This document shows, in pieces, positions 1 through 8,997 of a stretch of DNA of 64,000 bases; the first letter of the stretch is position 1, and each line of letters starts with the position of its first letter. The stretch is from Fluviicola sp. XM-24bin1 (GTDB taxonomy: Bacteria; Bacteroidota; Bacteroidia; Flavobacteriales_D; Crocinitomicaceae): the NCBI GenBank assembly GCA_003149635.1, contig QCWI01000005.1, positions 62,001-126,000 on the forward strand, read 5' to 3'. A program made the translations under genes and the position numbers. The notes under the pieces were generated by a model. The model had not been told where the DNA came from. It ran no database searches and saw nothing but the letters and a program-made list of their open reading frames with translations.

Positions 1-798
1 ATTGAGAAAGGAATGGATAACGAAGGCAAAGTTCTTGCAGGTTTGGTGGAGAAAGCCAATACGCGAATCACTGAGATTAAAACAGGAATCAAACCAGCAC
101 TTCGTCCAGATGCAAATGCGAAGTACTATGCAGAGGTAGTTATCGATTTGGATGAAATCGCTGAACCAATGATCGCCGATCCAGATGTAAACAATGAAGA
201 CGTTTCAAAACGATACACGCACGATACGATTCGTCCATTGTCATACTACGGAGGAACGAAAACGGTAGATCTCGGATTCGTTGGTTCATGTATGGTGCAC
301 AAAGGAGATATGCAGATTCTCGCTCAAATGTTGAAGAACATCGAAGCGCAACAAGGATCGGTAGAATTCAAAGCTCCATTGGTAGTAGCACCTCCAACAT
401 ACAACATCGTAGATGAATTGAAAGCGGAAGGTGATTGGGAAGTATTGGAAAAATACGCAGGATTCGTATTCGATGACAACAACCCGAAAGAAGCGGCTCG
501 TAAGAAGTATGAAAACAAATTGTACTTGGAGCGTCCAGGATGTAACCTTTGTATGGGGAACCAAGAGAAAGCAGAGCCAGGAGATACGGTTATGGCTACT
601 TCAACACGCTTGTTCCAAGGACGTGTCGTAAAAGACTCAAACGAGAAGAAAGGAGAATCATTGTTGTCCTCTACGCCAGTTGTAGTTCTTTCCACAATCT
701 TAGGTCGCACGCCAACCATGGAAGAATACGAAGCAGCTGTTGATGGAATCGTATTGACGAAATTCAAACCATCTACAAAGCAATTGGTGAATAGCTAG
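1..798 (+). CDS. acnB: Bifunctional aconitate hydratase 2 / 2-methylisocitrate dehydratase, C-terminal part
   Basis: This is the 3' end of an AcnB-type aconitase, which interconverts citrate and isocitrate in the cytoplasmic TCA cycle. The frame is open to the left edge, so the start and N-terminal domains lie outside the window. Two cluster-ligand regions are visible: GSCMVHKGD near nt 283-310 and CNLCMGN near nt 541-560. Both match the three-cysteine pattern that binds the 4Fe-4S cluster in this family. A strong terminator follows, so the gene ends its own transcript. The next gene is a second, AcnA-type aconitase; the two proteins are only distantly related and are not a recent duplication. 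Confidence 0.93.
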   Translation: MEKGMDNEGKVLAGLVEKANTRITEIKTGIKPALRPDANAKYYAEVVIDLDEIAEPMIADPDVNNEDVSKRYTHDTIRPLSYYGGTKTVDLGFVGSCMVHKGDMQILAQMLKNIEAQQGSVEFKAPLVVAPPTYNIVDELKAEGDWEVLEKYAGFVFDDNNPKEAARKKYENKLYLERPGCNLCMGNQEKAEPGDTVMATSTRLFQGRVVKDSNEKKGESLLSSTPVVVLSTILGRTPTMEEYEAAVDGIVLTKFKPSTKQLVNS

Positions 799-818
799 AA
801 AGTAATTCATTTAAAATA

Positions 819-860
819 AAAAGCCCGGCACTTTGAGAACCTCAGTGACCGGGCTTTTTT
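819..860 (+). terminator. Rho-independent terminator after acnB
   Basis: A GC-rich stem, AAGCCCGG with CCGGGCTT, is followed by a run of T. The loop side contains a second, smaller inverted repeat (829-847, CACTTTGAGAACCTCAGTG). It belongs to a small repeat family found in other terminators of this window. Confidence 0.85.
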
Positions 861-879
861 GATTCTATTGGAGTATCTA

Positions 880-915
880 GCTTCCCCCTTCGGAGGGGGA
901 CTGAGGGGGAGGATA
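880..915. repeat. C/G-rich hairpin repeat, copy 1
   Basis: A 36-bp sequence with a TCCCCC/GGGGGA hairpin around a TTCGGA loop, followed by CTGAGGGGGAGG. An identical copy lies at 46119-46154. It stands out sharply from the AT-rich spacer and lies between acnB and acn. Confidence 0.8.
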
Positions 916-1065
916 ATCAGGGGGAATATTTTTCTCAATACAAACAGTTATAAATTTCCTTCAGTTCTACCATAGAAATTACTTATATACCTAGGTATTA
1001 TTTCAATGGGTTTTACTTTGTCCTTCACTGAAAAAGTGCTATAATAACGGGCAAATAGCATAAGT

Positions 1066-3333
1066 ATGGTATTTGATATAGACATGATAAAAGAGGTGTA
1101 CGCACGTTATCCGGAACGAATTGCGGCAGCTCGACAAACGGTGAATAAGCCACTGACATTAGCGGAGAAGATTTTATATACCCATTTATGGGATGGGGCA
1201 GCAACAGTTGCGCACGAGAGAGGGAAGTCATATGTGGACTTTGATCCAGATCGTGTGGCCATGCAAGATGCAACGGCACAAATGGCTTTGTTGCAGTTCA
1301 TGCAAGCGGGTAAAACAAAAGTGGCAGTGCCTTCCACGGTGCACTGTGATCACTTGATCCAAGCGAAAATTGGGGCCACGGCCGATTTGCAAGAAGCGAT
1401 GAACAAAAGCTCTGAGGTTTTTAATTTCCTTGAAAGTGTTTCGAATAAATACGGAATCGGATTCTGGAAGCCAGGAGCAGGTATCATTCACCAAGTTGTA
1501 TTAGAGAATTACGCATTCCCGGGAGGAATGATGATTGGAACGGATTCACACACCGTAAACGCAGGCGGACTCGGAATGGTCGCTGTAGGTGTAGGTGGAG
1601 CCGATGCCGTTGATGTAATGGCCGGAATGCCTTGGGAGTTGAAAATGCCGAAATTGATCGGGGTGAAATTGACCGGAAAATTGAACGGTTGGACAGCTCC
1701 GAAAGATGTGATTTTAAAAGTGGCTGGAATTCTTACCGTAAAAGGAGGGACTGGAGCCATTGTAGAATATTTTGGAGAAGGAGCAGAGTCGATGTCTTGT
1801 ACAGGTAAAGGAACCATTTGTAATATGGGAGCGGAAATCGGAGCGACGACGTCTACTTTCGGATACGACGATTCCATGCGCAGATACCTATCGGCTACAG
1901 GTCGTCAAGAAGTAGTGGATGCTGCAGATCAAATCGCTGAGCACTTGACGGGAGATCCTGAAGTGTACGCGAATCCAGAACAATACTTCGACCAGTTGAT
2001 TGAAATCAACCTTTCAGAATTGTCGCCTCACATGAACGGCCCGTTTACGCCAGATTTGGCAACTCCGGTTGCTGAAATGAAAGAAAAAGCGGCGGCAAAC
2101 GATTGGCCAACAGAAATAGAATGGGCGTTAATCGGTTCTTGTACGAACTCGTCGTATGAAGATTTAACGCGTGCAGCATCAATCGTAGAAGACGCTTTCT
2201 CTAAAGGCGTCAAACCAAAAGCGATATTAGGAATCAACCCAGGATCGGAACAAGTTCGATTTACAGCAGAACGCGACGGCTTACTAGATACTTTCATGAA
2301 ATTTGAATCGGCTCGAATCTTTACCAACGCCTGTGGGCCGTGTATCGGTCAGTGGGATAGAGAAGGAGCAGACAAGCAAGAAAAGAACTCTATTGTACAC
2401 TCATTCAACCGAAACTTTGCGAAGCGTGCTGACGGAAACCCGAATACGCATGCCTTTGTAACATCTCCGGAAATGGTAGCGGCCATTGCGATCGCAGGGC
2501 GTTTGGATTTCAATCCAATCACGGATTCTTTGACGAGCGAAAGCGGGGAGGAGATCATGCTGAAAGAGCCTACTGGAATCGAATTGCCAACGAAAGGCTT
2601 CGCGGTTGAAGACAATGGATATCAAGATCCTGCTGAGGACGGTTCGTCCGTTCAAGTATTAGTAAATCCGGAATCTGAACGTTTGGAGCTATTGACACCA
2701 TTCGAACCTTGGGACGGAAAGAACATCACCGGAGCAAAATTATTGATCAAGGCATACGGAAAATGTACAACAGATCATATTTCCATGGCAGGCCCTTGGC
2801 TGCGTTACCGCGGTCACTTGGATAATATTTCTAACAACTGTTTGATTGGTGCCGTGAACGCATACAATAAGGAAACGAATAACATCGTCAATCAATTGAC
2901 TGGTGCTAATGGCCCAGTGCCAGCAACGGCTCGTGCGTACAAAGCTGCAGGAGTTCCAAGCATCGTAGTTGGAGATCACAATTATGGAGAAGGTTCTTCA
3001 CGCGAGCACGCAGCAATGGAACCACGTCATTTGGGAGTTCGTGCCGTTATCGTGAAATCATTCGCGCGAATCCATGAGACCAACCTCAAGAAGCAAGGAA
3101 TGCTTGGATTGACGTTCGCGAATGAAAATGATTACGATAAGATCTTGGAAGATGACACCTTCAACTTCTTGGATTTGGATCAGTTCGCAGAAGGAAAGCG
3201 ATTGACTTTAGAGGTAGTTCACGCCGATGGTTCAAAAGATGAAATCAAGTTGAATCACACGTATAACGAAGCACAAATCGATTGGTTTCGTGCTGGTTCC
3301 GCGTTGAACTTGATCAAAGCGCAAAACGCTTAA
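1066..3333 (+). CDS. acn: Aconitate hydratase (AcnA/mitochondrial type)
   Basis: A complete 755-residue aconitase that converts citrate to isocitrate via cis-aconitate in the TCA cycle. The start [19 protein letters not shown] is typical of the family. The three expected 4Fe-4S ligands are present: Cys359 in [11 protein letters not shown], and Cys423 and Cys426 in ACGPCIGQW. The substrate-binding region DSHTVNAGG lies near residue 157. The swivel domain with [15 protein letters not shown] is in the C-terminal third. Length and order match mitochondrial-type aconitases. The stop codon TAA overlaps the ATG of the adjoining pseudogene fragment, so the usual downstream spacer and terminator are missing. 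Confidence 0.96.
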   Translation: MVFDIDMIKEVYARYPERIAAARQTVNKPLTLAEKILYTHLWDGAATVAHERGKSYVDFDPDRVAMQDATAQMALLQFMQAGKTKVAVPSTVHCDHLIQAKIGATADLQEAMNKSSEVFNFLESVSNKYGIGFWKPGAGIIHQVVLENYAFPGGMMIGTDSHTVNAGGLGMVAVGVGGADAVDVMAGMPWELKMPKLIGVKLTGKLNGWTAPKDVILKVAGILTVKGGTGAIVEYFGEGAESMSCTGKGTICNMGAEIGATTSTFGYDDSMRRYLSATGRQEVVDAADQIAEHLTGDPEVYANPEQYFDQLIEINLSELSPHMNGPFTPDLATPVAEMKEKAAANDWPTEIEWALIGSCTNSSYEDLTRAASIVEDAFSKGVKPKAILGINPGSEQVRFTAERDGLLDTFMKFESARIFTNACGPCIGQWDREGADKQEKNSIVHSFNRNFAKRADGNPNTHAFVTSPEMVAAIAIAGRLDFNPITDSLTSESGEEIMLKEPTGIELPTKGFAVEDNGYQDPAEDGSSVQVLVNPESERLELLTPFEPWDGKNITGAKLLIKAYGKCTTDHISMAGPWLRYRGHLDNISNNCLIGAVNAYNKETNNIVNQLTGANGPVPATARAYKAAGVPSIVVGDHNYGEGSSREHAAMEPRHLGVRAVIVKSFARIHETNLKKQGMLGLTFANENDYDKILEDDTFNFLDLDQFAEGKRLTLEVVHADGSKDEIKLNHTYNEAQIDWFRAGSALNLIKAQNA

Positions 3334-4079
3334 TGGATCTATACTGGAATGGTGTTGACAATGGAGGAACTGGTATGGCTGATGTGATTCCTTCAGGAGG
3401 AGATGCCACGAATTTTGAACCAAGTTTGCCTGTTGTTGCTAGAGAAGTATACATTATCTGTTTTTCCAATTACAGCAGCGTTCAAACAAGTGTGCCTCTG
3501 GAGTTTGGAGGTTCGGCAGTTGTAAGCTGTTCACCGTTACCTGTAGAATTAATCAACTTTAAAGGAAGCTTTTACGAAACAGAAAATGTTACAATGCTTA
3601 CATGGGAAACGCTTTCAGAAAGAGATAACGATCGCTTCGTAGTGCAACGATCAGTTGGTAACAATTTATTTGAGGATATCGGAGAGGTTAAGGGAGCAGG
3701 TTTTTCTAATGAAAAACTGAAGTACGGTTTCGCTGACTCAGAGTTCCGTGAAGGGGAGATCAACTATTATCGTTTGAAACAAGTAGATTTCGACGGAGAG
3801 GTCGAATATTCGGAAGTGATTTCGGCGGAGACGCCGAAATCTCAACTGCAGTTATATCCCAATCCTACTTCCGGATGGGTAACCATAAATACCGTCCAAC
3901 TTCCTGAGGGTTCTGAGATCTTCTTGAGTGACGTTCAAGGAAGGAGAATTGCAACGTTCATAAGTACAAGTTCAACAATGTATCAATTGGATTGAAGCGA
4001 CCTTCAGAAGGGGACGTATTTAGTCACTGTGGTAAATGAAAATAATGGATCGCTATCACAAAAACTGATAGTGGAATGA
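3333..4079 (+). pseudogene. Remnant of a T9SS type A secreted protein
   Basis: An N-terminally truncated piece of a secreted cargo protein. Recognisable sequence begins with DLYWNGVDNGG immediately after the acn stop; no signal peptide exists. It continues through a typical pre-sorting region (SPLPVELINFKG, WETLSERDNDRFVVQRS, NYYRLKQVDFDGE) and the sorting domain (LYPNPTSGW). A TGA at 3993-3995 interrupts the frame in YQLD*SDLQKGTYLV, where related proteins usually have a leucine. The same frame then runs to the expected C-terminus SQKLIVE and stops at 4077-4079. A mutation TTA to TGA would explain the stop. The fragment is most likely a leftover of a deletion or recombination event and is unlikely to make a secreted product. 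Confidence 0.8.
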
Positions 4080-4416
4080 TAAAGCTTTTGTTTGAACAGC
4101 GAGTGCTGTTAGATTAGTCGGTTAGGTTCATAATTCGTCCCCAGAGGTAGTACAAGAGAAAGTTGGGGCGTGTTAAATGAAAAGAGAGTTGTGGTGACTC
4201 TCTTTTTTGCTTGAATTAAAAAATGGGCGCGTACTTTTTGTGCAGTTTACTGTAACCTTATCATTTTTACCCTCGTAACACCAATAAAAGCGATATTGCT
4301 TAAAGGGTTGTTTATCAGTGTTTTCAAAAAAAAGCAGTTGTTAAATTTTTATTAACGTTAACAAGTGGTACAAATTTTGAATAGATTGCATCTCAAATGA
4401 CTTAAATTATTTAAAA
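4080..4416. other. AT-rich spacer with a terminator
   Basis: This 337-bp spacer holds the hairpin at 4180-4208. Its right part is AT-rich and must contain the promoter of the barrel gene at 4417. A weak -7-like sequence (AAATTTTG, one mismatch to TAnnTTTG) is present near 4372-4380. I see no coding sequence in it. Confidence 0.5.
4180..4208 (+). terminator. Rho-independent terminator after the T9SS remnant
   Basis: AAAGAGAG pairs with CTCTCTTT across a short loop and is followed by a T run. It would stop transcription coming from acn through the pseudogene fragment. Confidence 0.7.
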
Positions 4417-5022
4417 ATGAAAAAGAAATTACTAGTACTAGCTACAGCGATCTTTATGGTAGGAGGTAGCGCGAATGCTCAAGCTGTTGAGCAAGGCAAC
4501 ATGATTATTGATGCTTACTATGGTTTCCCGAACCTTTACACTAACGTATTTAAAACGGCGTATGCTAACTCTGGAACAGAGATCGATTTGAAAATCGGTG
4601 GAATCGGACCAGTAGGTGGACGTTTCGAGTACATGGTAGCAGACAAAATCGGTGTTGGATTGGATGTTGGATTCAACAATTCAAACATCACTTACTTTGA
4701 GGATCAAGGTGCAAACCGTTACGAGTACGACTTCTCAACACAGAAATTAGGATTCATGGCGACATTTAACTACCACTTCTTGCAAAATGTAGATATGGTA
4801 GATGCTTACGTCATGTTCGGAGCAGGATACGGAAACCGTACGTTTACGTTTGCTTCAACAGATCCAAACTACGTTGAAAGTTCAGTAGAATCATTGATTC
4901 CAGTAGCTTCTCGTATTGGAGTTGGGATGCGTTACTTCTTCACTGACAACATCGGTCTTAACTTAGGACTTGGATTCGGTCAAGGGGGATTGGTAAACGC
5001 TGGTATCTCAGCTAAATTCTAA
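4417..5022 (+). CDS. Outer membrane beta-barrel protein
   Basis: A 201-residue protein with an N-terminal signal peptide (MKKKLLVLATAIFMVGGSANAQA, cleavage after about residue 21). The mature part alternates short polar and hydrophobic segments rich in Gly, Tyr and Phe (for example GGRFEYMVADKIGVGLDVGF) and ends in a C-terminal aromatic residue (ISAKF). This is typical of small 8-strand porin-like barrels of Bacteroidota. It is monocistronic, with its own terminator. It probably sits in the outer membrane; its ligand or role cannot be read from the sequence. Confidence 0.8.
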   Translation: MKKKLLVLATAIFMVGGSANAQAVEQGNMIIDAYYGFPNLYTNVFKTAYANSGTEIDLKIGGIGPVGGRFEYMVADKIGVGLDVGFNNSNITYFEDQGANRYEYDFSTQKLGFMATFNYHFLQNVDMVDAYVMFGAGYGNRTFTFASTDPNYVESSVESLIPVASRIGVGMRYFFTDNIGLNLGLGFGQGGLVNAGISAKF

Positions 5023-5041
5023 GAGAATCTCATTAGAAACG

Positions 5042-5070
5042 AAGGGAGTTCATTGAGCTCCCTTTTTTTG
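5042..5070 (+). terminator. Rho-independent terminator after the barrel gene
   Basis: AAGGGAG pairs with CTCCCTT around an 8-9 nt loop (TTCATTGAG region), followed by seven T. Confidence 0.85.
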
Positions 5071-5198
5071 TATTTCATCTTTTCAAAGTACCTTCGAAAC
5101 AGGCCGAACAAACTTTTTTGAAAAAAAACACAAGTCGACCGCAAGTATTTTAATAAACAGGCAACACAGAGTTAACAAACACTTAAAACTCTTAACTC

Positions 5199-6737
5199 TT
5201 GAAAAAACGCTTTGCCTTGTTAGCACTAGGTTTGCTAACGTTCTCCTTTGGGCATACTCAGTCCTTCAATGGATTCGCCCTCTACAACGAACTCAATCAA
5301 AACACAACGTATTTAATCGACGCGAATGGAAATATTGCCCATTCGTGGTCAAATTCAACTTCCTGTAATTATGCCGTGCGACTCAAGGATAATGGAAACA
5401 TTGTTCGAGGCGCCGTGTACAATGGGAATCAATTGAACGGTGCCGCAGTTGGTGGGATGATCCAAGAAATCGACCCTTCTGGAAATGTCGTTTGGGAATA
5501 TATACATTCTGGTTCCGATCACGTCTCTCACCACGATTTTGAAATCCTACCCAACGGAAATGTCATCTTGACCGCATGGGAAGTAAAAAGCGTGAACGAA
5601 TTAGAGCAGGCTGGATTCAGCAATCCAACGGATGAAAAATGGCCCACCGCCTTAATTGAATTGGAACCAGATGGAACTGGAAGTGCTACCATCGTTTGGG
5701 AATGGCACATTTGGGATCATTTGATTCAAGATCACGACAATACCAAGAACAATTATGGTGTTGTAGCAGATCACCCAGAATTAATGGATATCAACGCGAT
5801 CAGCTCCGGAGGTGGAGGTGGAGGCGGCGGTGGCGGCGGAGGTGGCCCCGGCGGCAATAGCGGCGATTGGTTCCATGTAAATGGATTGGATTACAATGCC
5901 GAATTGGATCAAATCGTTTTCAGCTCGCGTTACGCTAGCGAATTCTACATAATTGATCATAGCACTACAACACAGGAAGCAGCCGGTCATACTGGAGGTA
6001 ACTCTGGAATGGGAGGTGACTTCATCTACCGTTGGGGAAATCCGGGGAACTACGGTTCCAGTGATCCTCAGGCGATTGCTGCGGCAGTTCACGATCCTCA
6101 TTGGATTATTGACGATGGACGCCCGTATGGTGGATATATTCAATTCTTTAACAATTCTGGAGGATCTGGGGGTGGATCAGCAGTAGATGTTATTCAAGCA
6201 CCGGAATCAGGATGGATTTATACGTTTGGAGGAAGTTCTTACGCTCCATCGACGTATGCAGATCGACACGATTGTTTGGTAAGCAATTCTGGACAGTCGG
6301 CCTCAGATCGCATGTCGAACGGAAACATCTTCGTAGCCGTTTCGCAGCAATACATGTACGAAGTAGATGCTAATGGAAACCTAGTGTGGCAGTACAATGC
6401 TTCCCCCGCAAAAGCGTTCCGATACGAGTGCGATCATCCGGGGATTGAAGTAATTCTTGGTGCCAACCCTTGTGGATTGTCGTTAGATGAAAACAATGCT
6501 TTCGAAGACGTTACATTGTATCCTAACCCTTCAAAAGACGGGATTTTCAATATTGACGGTCAGTACAGCAACGAAGATGTACAAATCACGGTGACGAATG
6601 CTTTCGGTCAGGTTGTTTTGCAAGCATCGAATATCGCCAAGATTGATTTATCGAATCATCCCGCAGGAATTTACTTTGCAACATTTACTGGAGAGAATAC
6701 TTCTTCTGCAACTTTCAAATTGAACGTACTTGAGTAG
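5199..6737 (+). CDS. Arylsulfotransferase-like secreted protein with T9SS sorting domain
   Basis: A 512-residue secreted protein. It starts at TTG, chosen because a clean signal peptide follows (MKKRFALLALGLLTFSFGHTQS). The body shows repeated propeller-blade phrases (YLIDANGNIAHSW, IQEIDPSGNVVWEY, HHDFEILPNGNVILTAWE, VDANGNLVWQY). These are typical of the arylsulfotransferase (ASST/Arylsulfotran_2) fold, a six-bladed propeller. The enzymatic activity is inferred only. A run of 13 glycines lies near residues 204-217 inside the propeller. The C-terminus (VTLYPNPSKDG to KLNVLE) is a T9SS type A sorting domain. It is the first gene of a three-gene operon; its stop overlaps the next start by 8 bp. 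Confidence 0.75.
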   Translation: MKKRFALLALGLLTFSFGHTQSFNGFALYNELNQNTTYLIDANGNIAHSWSNSTSCNYAVRLKDNGNIVRGAVYNGNQLNGAAVGGMIQEIDPSGNVVWEYIHSGSDHVSHHDFEILPNGNVILTAWEVKSVNELEQAGFSNPTDEKWPTALIELEPDGTGSATIVWEWHIWDHLIQDHDNTKNNYGVVADHPELMDINAISSGGGGGGGGGGGGGPGGNSGDWFHVNGLDYNAELDQIVFSSRYASEFYIIDHSTTTQEAAGHTGGNSGMGGDFIYRWGNPGNYGSSDPQAIAAAVHDPHWIIDDGRPYGGYIQFFNNSGGSGGGSAVDVIQAPESGWIYTFGGSSYAPSTYADRHDCLVSNSGQSASDRMSNGNIFVAVSQQYMYEVDANGNLVWQYNASPAKAFRYECDHPGIEVILGANPCGLSLDENNAFEDVTLYPNPSKDGIFNIDGQYSNEDVQITVTNAFGQVVLQASNIAKIDLSNHPAGIYFATFTGENTSSATFKLNVLE

Positions 6738-8997
6738 ATTGGCGCGTATATATCTTCTCTGCCCGCTGGTTCTTCTTATTGCTACTTCCGTTTGGTCTCA
6801 GGATGATTTTTACGATATCAATCATGTGCCAGAAATTAGAATTTACTTTGAAGAATCCAATTGGGATGAGATCTTGGACAGTCTCTACATCGTTGGAGAC
6901 GAAGCGCGACTGCGTGGAAATGTGATTATTGACGGAGCCCCATACTTAGGTGTGGGGATTCGCTATAAAGGATACAGTTCCTACAGTCCGAATCGTGATA
7001 AAAATCCATTCAATCTGGATTTGGACTACACCTATCAATGGCAAGAACACCAAGGTTTTCGCAAATTGAAGCTCAGTAACGTAATTCAAGATCCTTCCTT
7101 TGTTCGGGAGGCGCTTTCGTATAAGATTGCACGAAATTACATGCCGGCTTCTGAAGCCAACTTCGCCAACGTATATGTGAACGATACGCTGAAAGGAGTT
7201 TATACGAATGTCGAAGCGGTGAACTCTGATTTCAACGAAAAACACTTCTTGGAATCGGGGAATACCTTCGTAAAGTGCAATCCAGAAACCGTGAGTCTCA
7301 ATGGAGCCAATTCCAATCTGGAATTGATTTCAGGAGGCTCCATGGAAGATTATTACGCATTGTACGATGTGAAATCGACCAATGTCAACGATTGGCTAAG
7401 ATTGTATGAATTCATCGAAGTACTGAATGACGATCCTCAAAATATTGACGCCGTATTGAATATAGATCGGGCACTTTGGATGCACGCGCTTAATTATGTA
7501 CTGATCAATTTTGATAGTTACATCGGCTACGCTCAGAATTACTACCTGTACAGAACGAGCAACGGTCAATTTCAGCCCATCCTGTGGGACATGAACATGT
7601 CATTTGCGAGTTATCGATTGACAGACGCCTCCGATAATTGGGACGGATTCACCATCGAAGAAGCAAAAACAATCGATCCTTTGCAGCATCTGAATAGCTT
7701 CTCAGTACACGAGCGCCCATTGATTCGTCATTTGCTGGAGAATGATACCTACAAAAGGATGTATCTCGCGCACATCAAAACCATTGTTGAGGAGTGCATC
7801 AATTCCGATGACTACTACGATTGGGCAGAGGAAATGCAAAGCATCATTGAAACAAGTGTTTTAAACGACACTAATAAGTTCTATTCGGATCAAGCTTTTT
7901 ACGACAATTTAGATAGTACAGTGACCGATTTTGTGGAGTATCCCGGCATTAAGGATTTGATGGAGGGAAGAGCCAATTATCTGATGAACTATCCGGGAAT
8001 GAATCATACACCGATAATTCAGAATGTGAATGAAATCAGCAATTCAGGATTGACACACGATGATCTTTGGATTACTGCAGAAGTACAATCCAATATGATT
8101 CTGAACGTGTATTGTCAATTCAAATCTTCTGAAGACCATGATTTCGAAATCACTCAAATGTATGATGATGGAAACCACAATGATGGACAGGCGAATGACA
8201 AAGTTTATGGGGCATTTTTCGAAGATCCCATGTATCAAATGGATTATTTCATCTACGCAGAGAACGATTCCATCGGAGCGTTTTCACCCGCGAGAGCAGC
8301 ATATGAATTCTACACAGTTGATTTGGAAATGACGCAGTCGGATCTTGTGATCAATGAAGTAATGATAGAAAATTCCTTCCTGGCTGACGAATACGGCGAA
8401 ACAGAGGCTTGGTTGGAAATATTTGCTCCAAGTACTGCAACCATTCAATTGAATGAATTGGAATTGAAATCACAGACTACAGGCGAGGTATGGGCACTTC
8501 CTTCGAGCAGATTACCCGGGTTTGGGTATCAAAACATCTGGTTGGATGGAGATACTTTGCAAGGAGAATGGCATGCTAGCTTGGAATCTCAAATTGGCGA
8601 CACACTTTTATTGCAATATCCAAACGGAACCATTGTCGATCAAGTGATCATCAAAAGCACCTCTTCGCAATCTTCATATGCGAGATATCCTAACGGAACA
8701 GGTGATTTTACAGAACTCAAACCTACTCCGAAATCAGAGAATTTGAATGGAGATGAAATGCTTACCGATCAACTTTTCGCTTATCCGAATCCCGCAACTT
8801 CACAATTGACAGTTCGCTTAAATAAAACAGATGCCTTAATTCAACTTTGGTCGAACGATGGCAGAGTGGTGCGTGAACAATGGGGCGAAATGGGAGCGGT
8901 CACAATGAATCTTGATGGAATTCGCAGCGGAGCTTATCTACTTACTGCGAAAACCGATAATTATTTAGAAACGAAACGAATTTTAATTCAAAAATAG
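6730..8997 (+). CDS. CotH kinase family secreted protein with lamin-tail-like and T9SS domains
   Basis: A 755-residue secreted protein. The TTG start overlaps the upstream stop and gives a signal peptide (MSRLARIYLLCPLVLLIATSVWSQ). Residues about 30-400 match the CotH family, atypical kinases first known from spore coats: VPEIRIYFEESNWDEI, RYKGYSS, FRKLKLSN, ANVYVNDTLKGVYTNVEAV and the metal-site-like ILWDMNMSF. Then follows a lamin-tail-like stretch (VINEVMIENSFLADEYGETEAWLEIF) and a T9SS type A domain (FAYPNPATSQ to RILIQK). It is therefore expected outside the cell or on its surface. Kinase activity here is inference. It is the second gene of the operon; the next start abuts its stop. Confidence 0.8.
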   Translation: MSRLARIYLLCPLVLLIATSVWSQDDFYDINHVPEIRIYFEESNWDEILDSLYIVGDEARLRGNVIIDGAPYLGVGIRYKGYSSYSPNRDKNPFNLDLDYTYQWQEHQGFRKLKLSNVIQDPSFVREALSYKIARNYMPASEANFANVYVNDTLKGVYTNVEAVNSDFNEKHFLESGNTFVKCNPETVSLNGANSNLELISGGSMEDYYALYDVKSTNVNDWLRLYEFIEVLNDDPQNIDAVLNIDRALWMHALNYVLINFDSYIGYAQNYYLYRTSNGQFQPILWDMNMSFASYRLTDASDNWDGFTIEEAKTIDPLQHLNSFSVHERPLIRHLLENDTYKRMYLAHIKTIVEECINSDDYYDWAEEMQSIIETSVLNDTNKFYSDQAFYDNLDSTVTDFVEYPGIKDLMEGRANYLMNYPGMNHTPIIQNVNEISNSGLTHDDLWITAEVQSNMILNVYCQFKSSEDHDFEITQMYDDGNHNDGQANDKVYGAFFEDPMYQMDYFIYAENDSIGAFSPARAAYEFYTVDLEMTQSDLVINEVMIENSFLADEYGETEAWLEIFAPSTATIQLNELELKSQTTGEVWALPSSRLPGFGYQNIWLDGDTLQGEWHASLESQIGDTLLLQYPNGTIVDQVIIKSTSSQSSYARYPNGTGDFTELKPTPKSENLNGDEMLTDQLFAYPNPATSQLTVRLNKTDALIQLWSNDGRVVREQWGEMGAVTMNLDGIRSGAYLLTAKTDNYLETKRILIQK

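Noticed and set aside
3993-3995. Reading TGA as a sense codon (selenocysteine or alternative code)
   Set aside because: Other interruptions in the window are TAG and TAA, and intact genes here use TGA as a true stop (for example the ATGA overlaps of def and the M61 gene).
1-4079. Tandem aconitases as a novel duplication
   Set aside because: AcnB and AcnA types are old, distantly related families; their proximity is common in Flavobacteriia.
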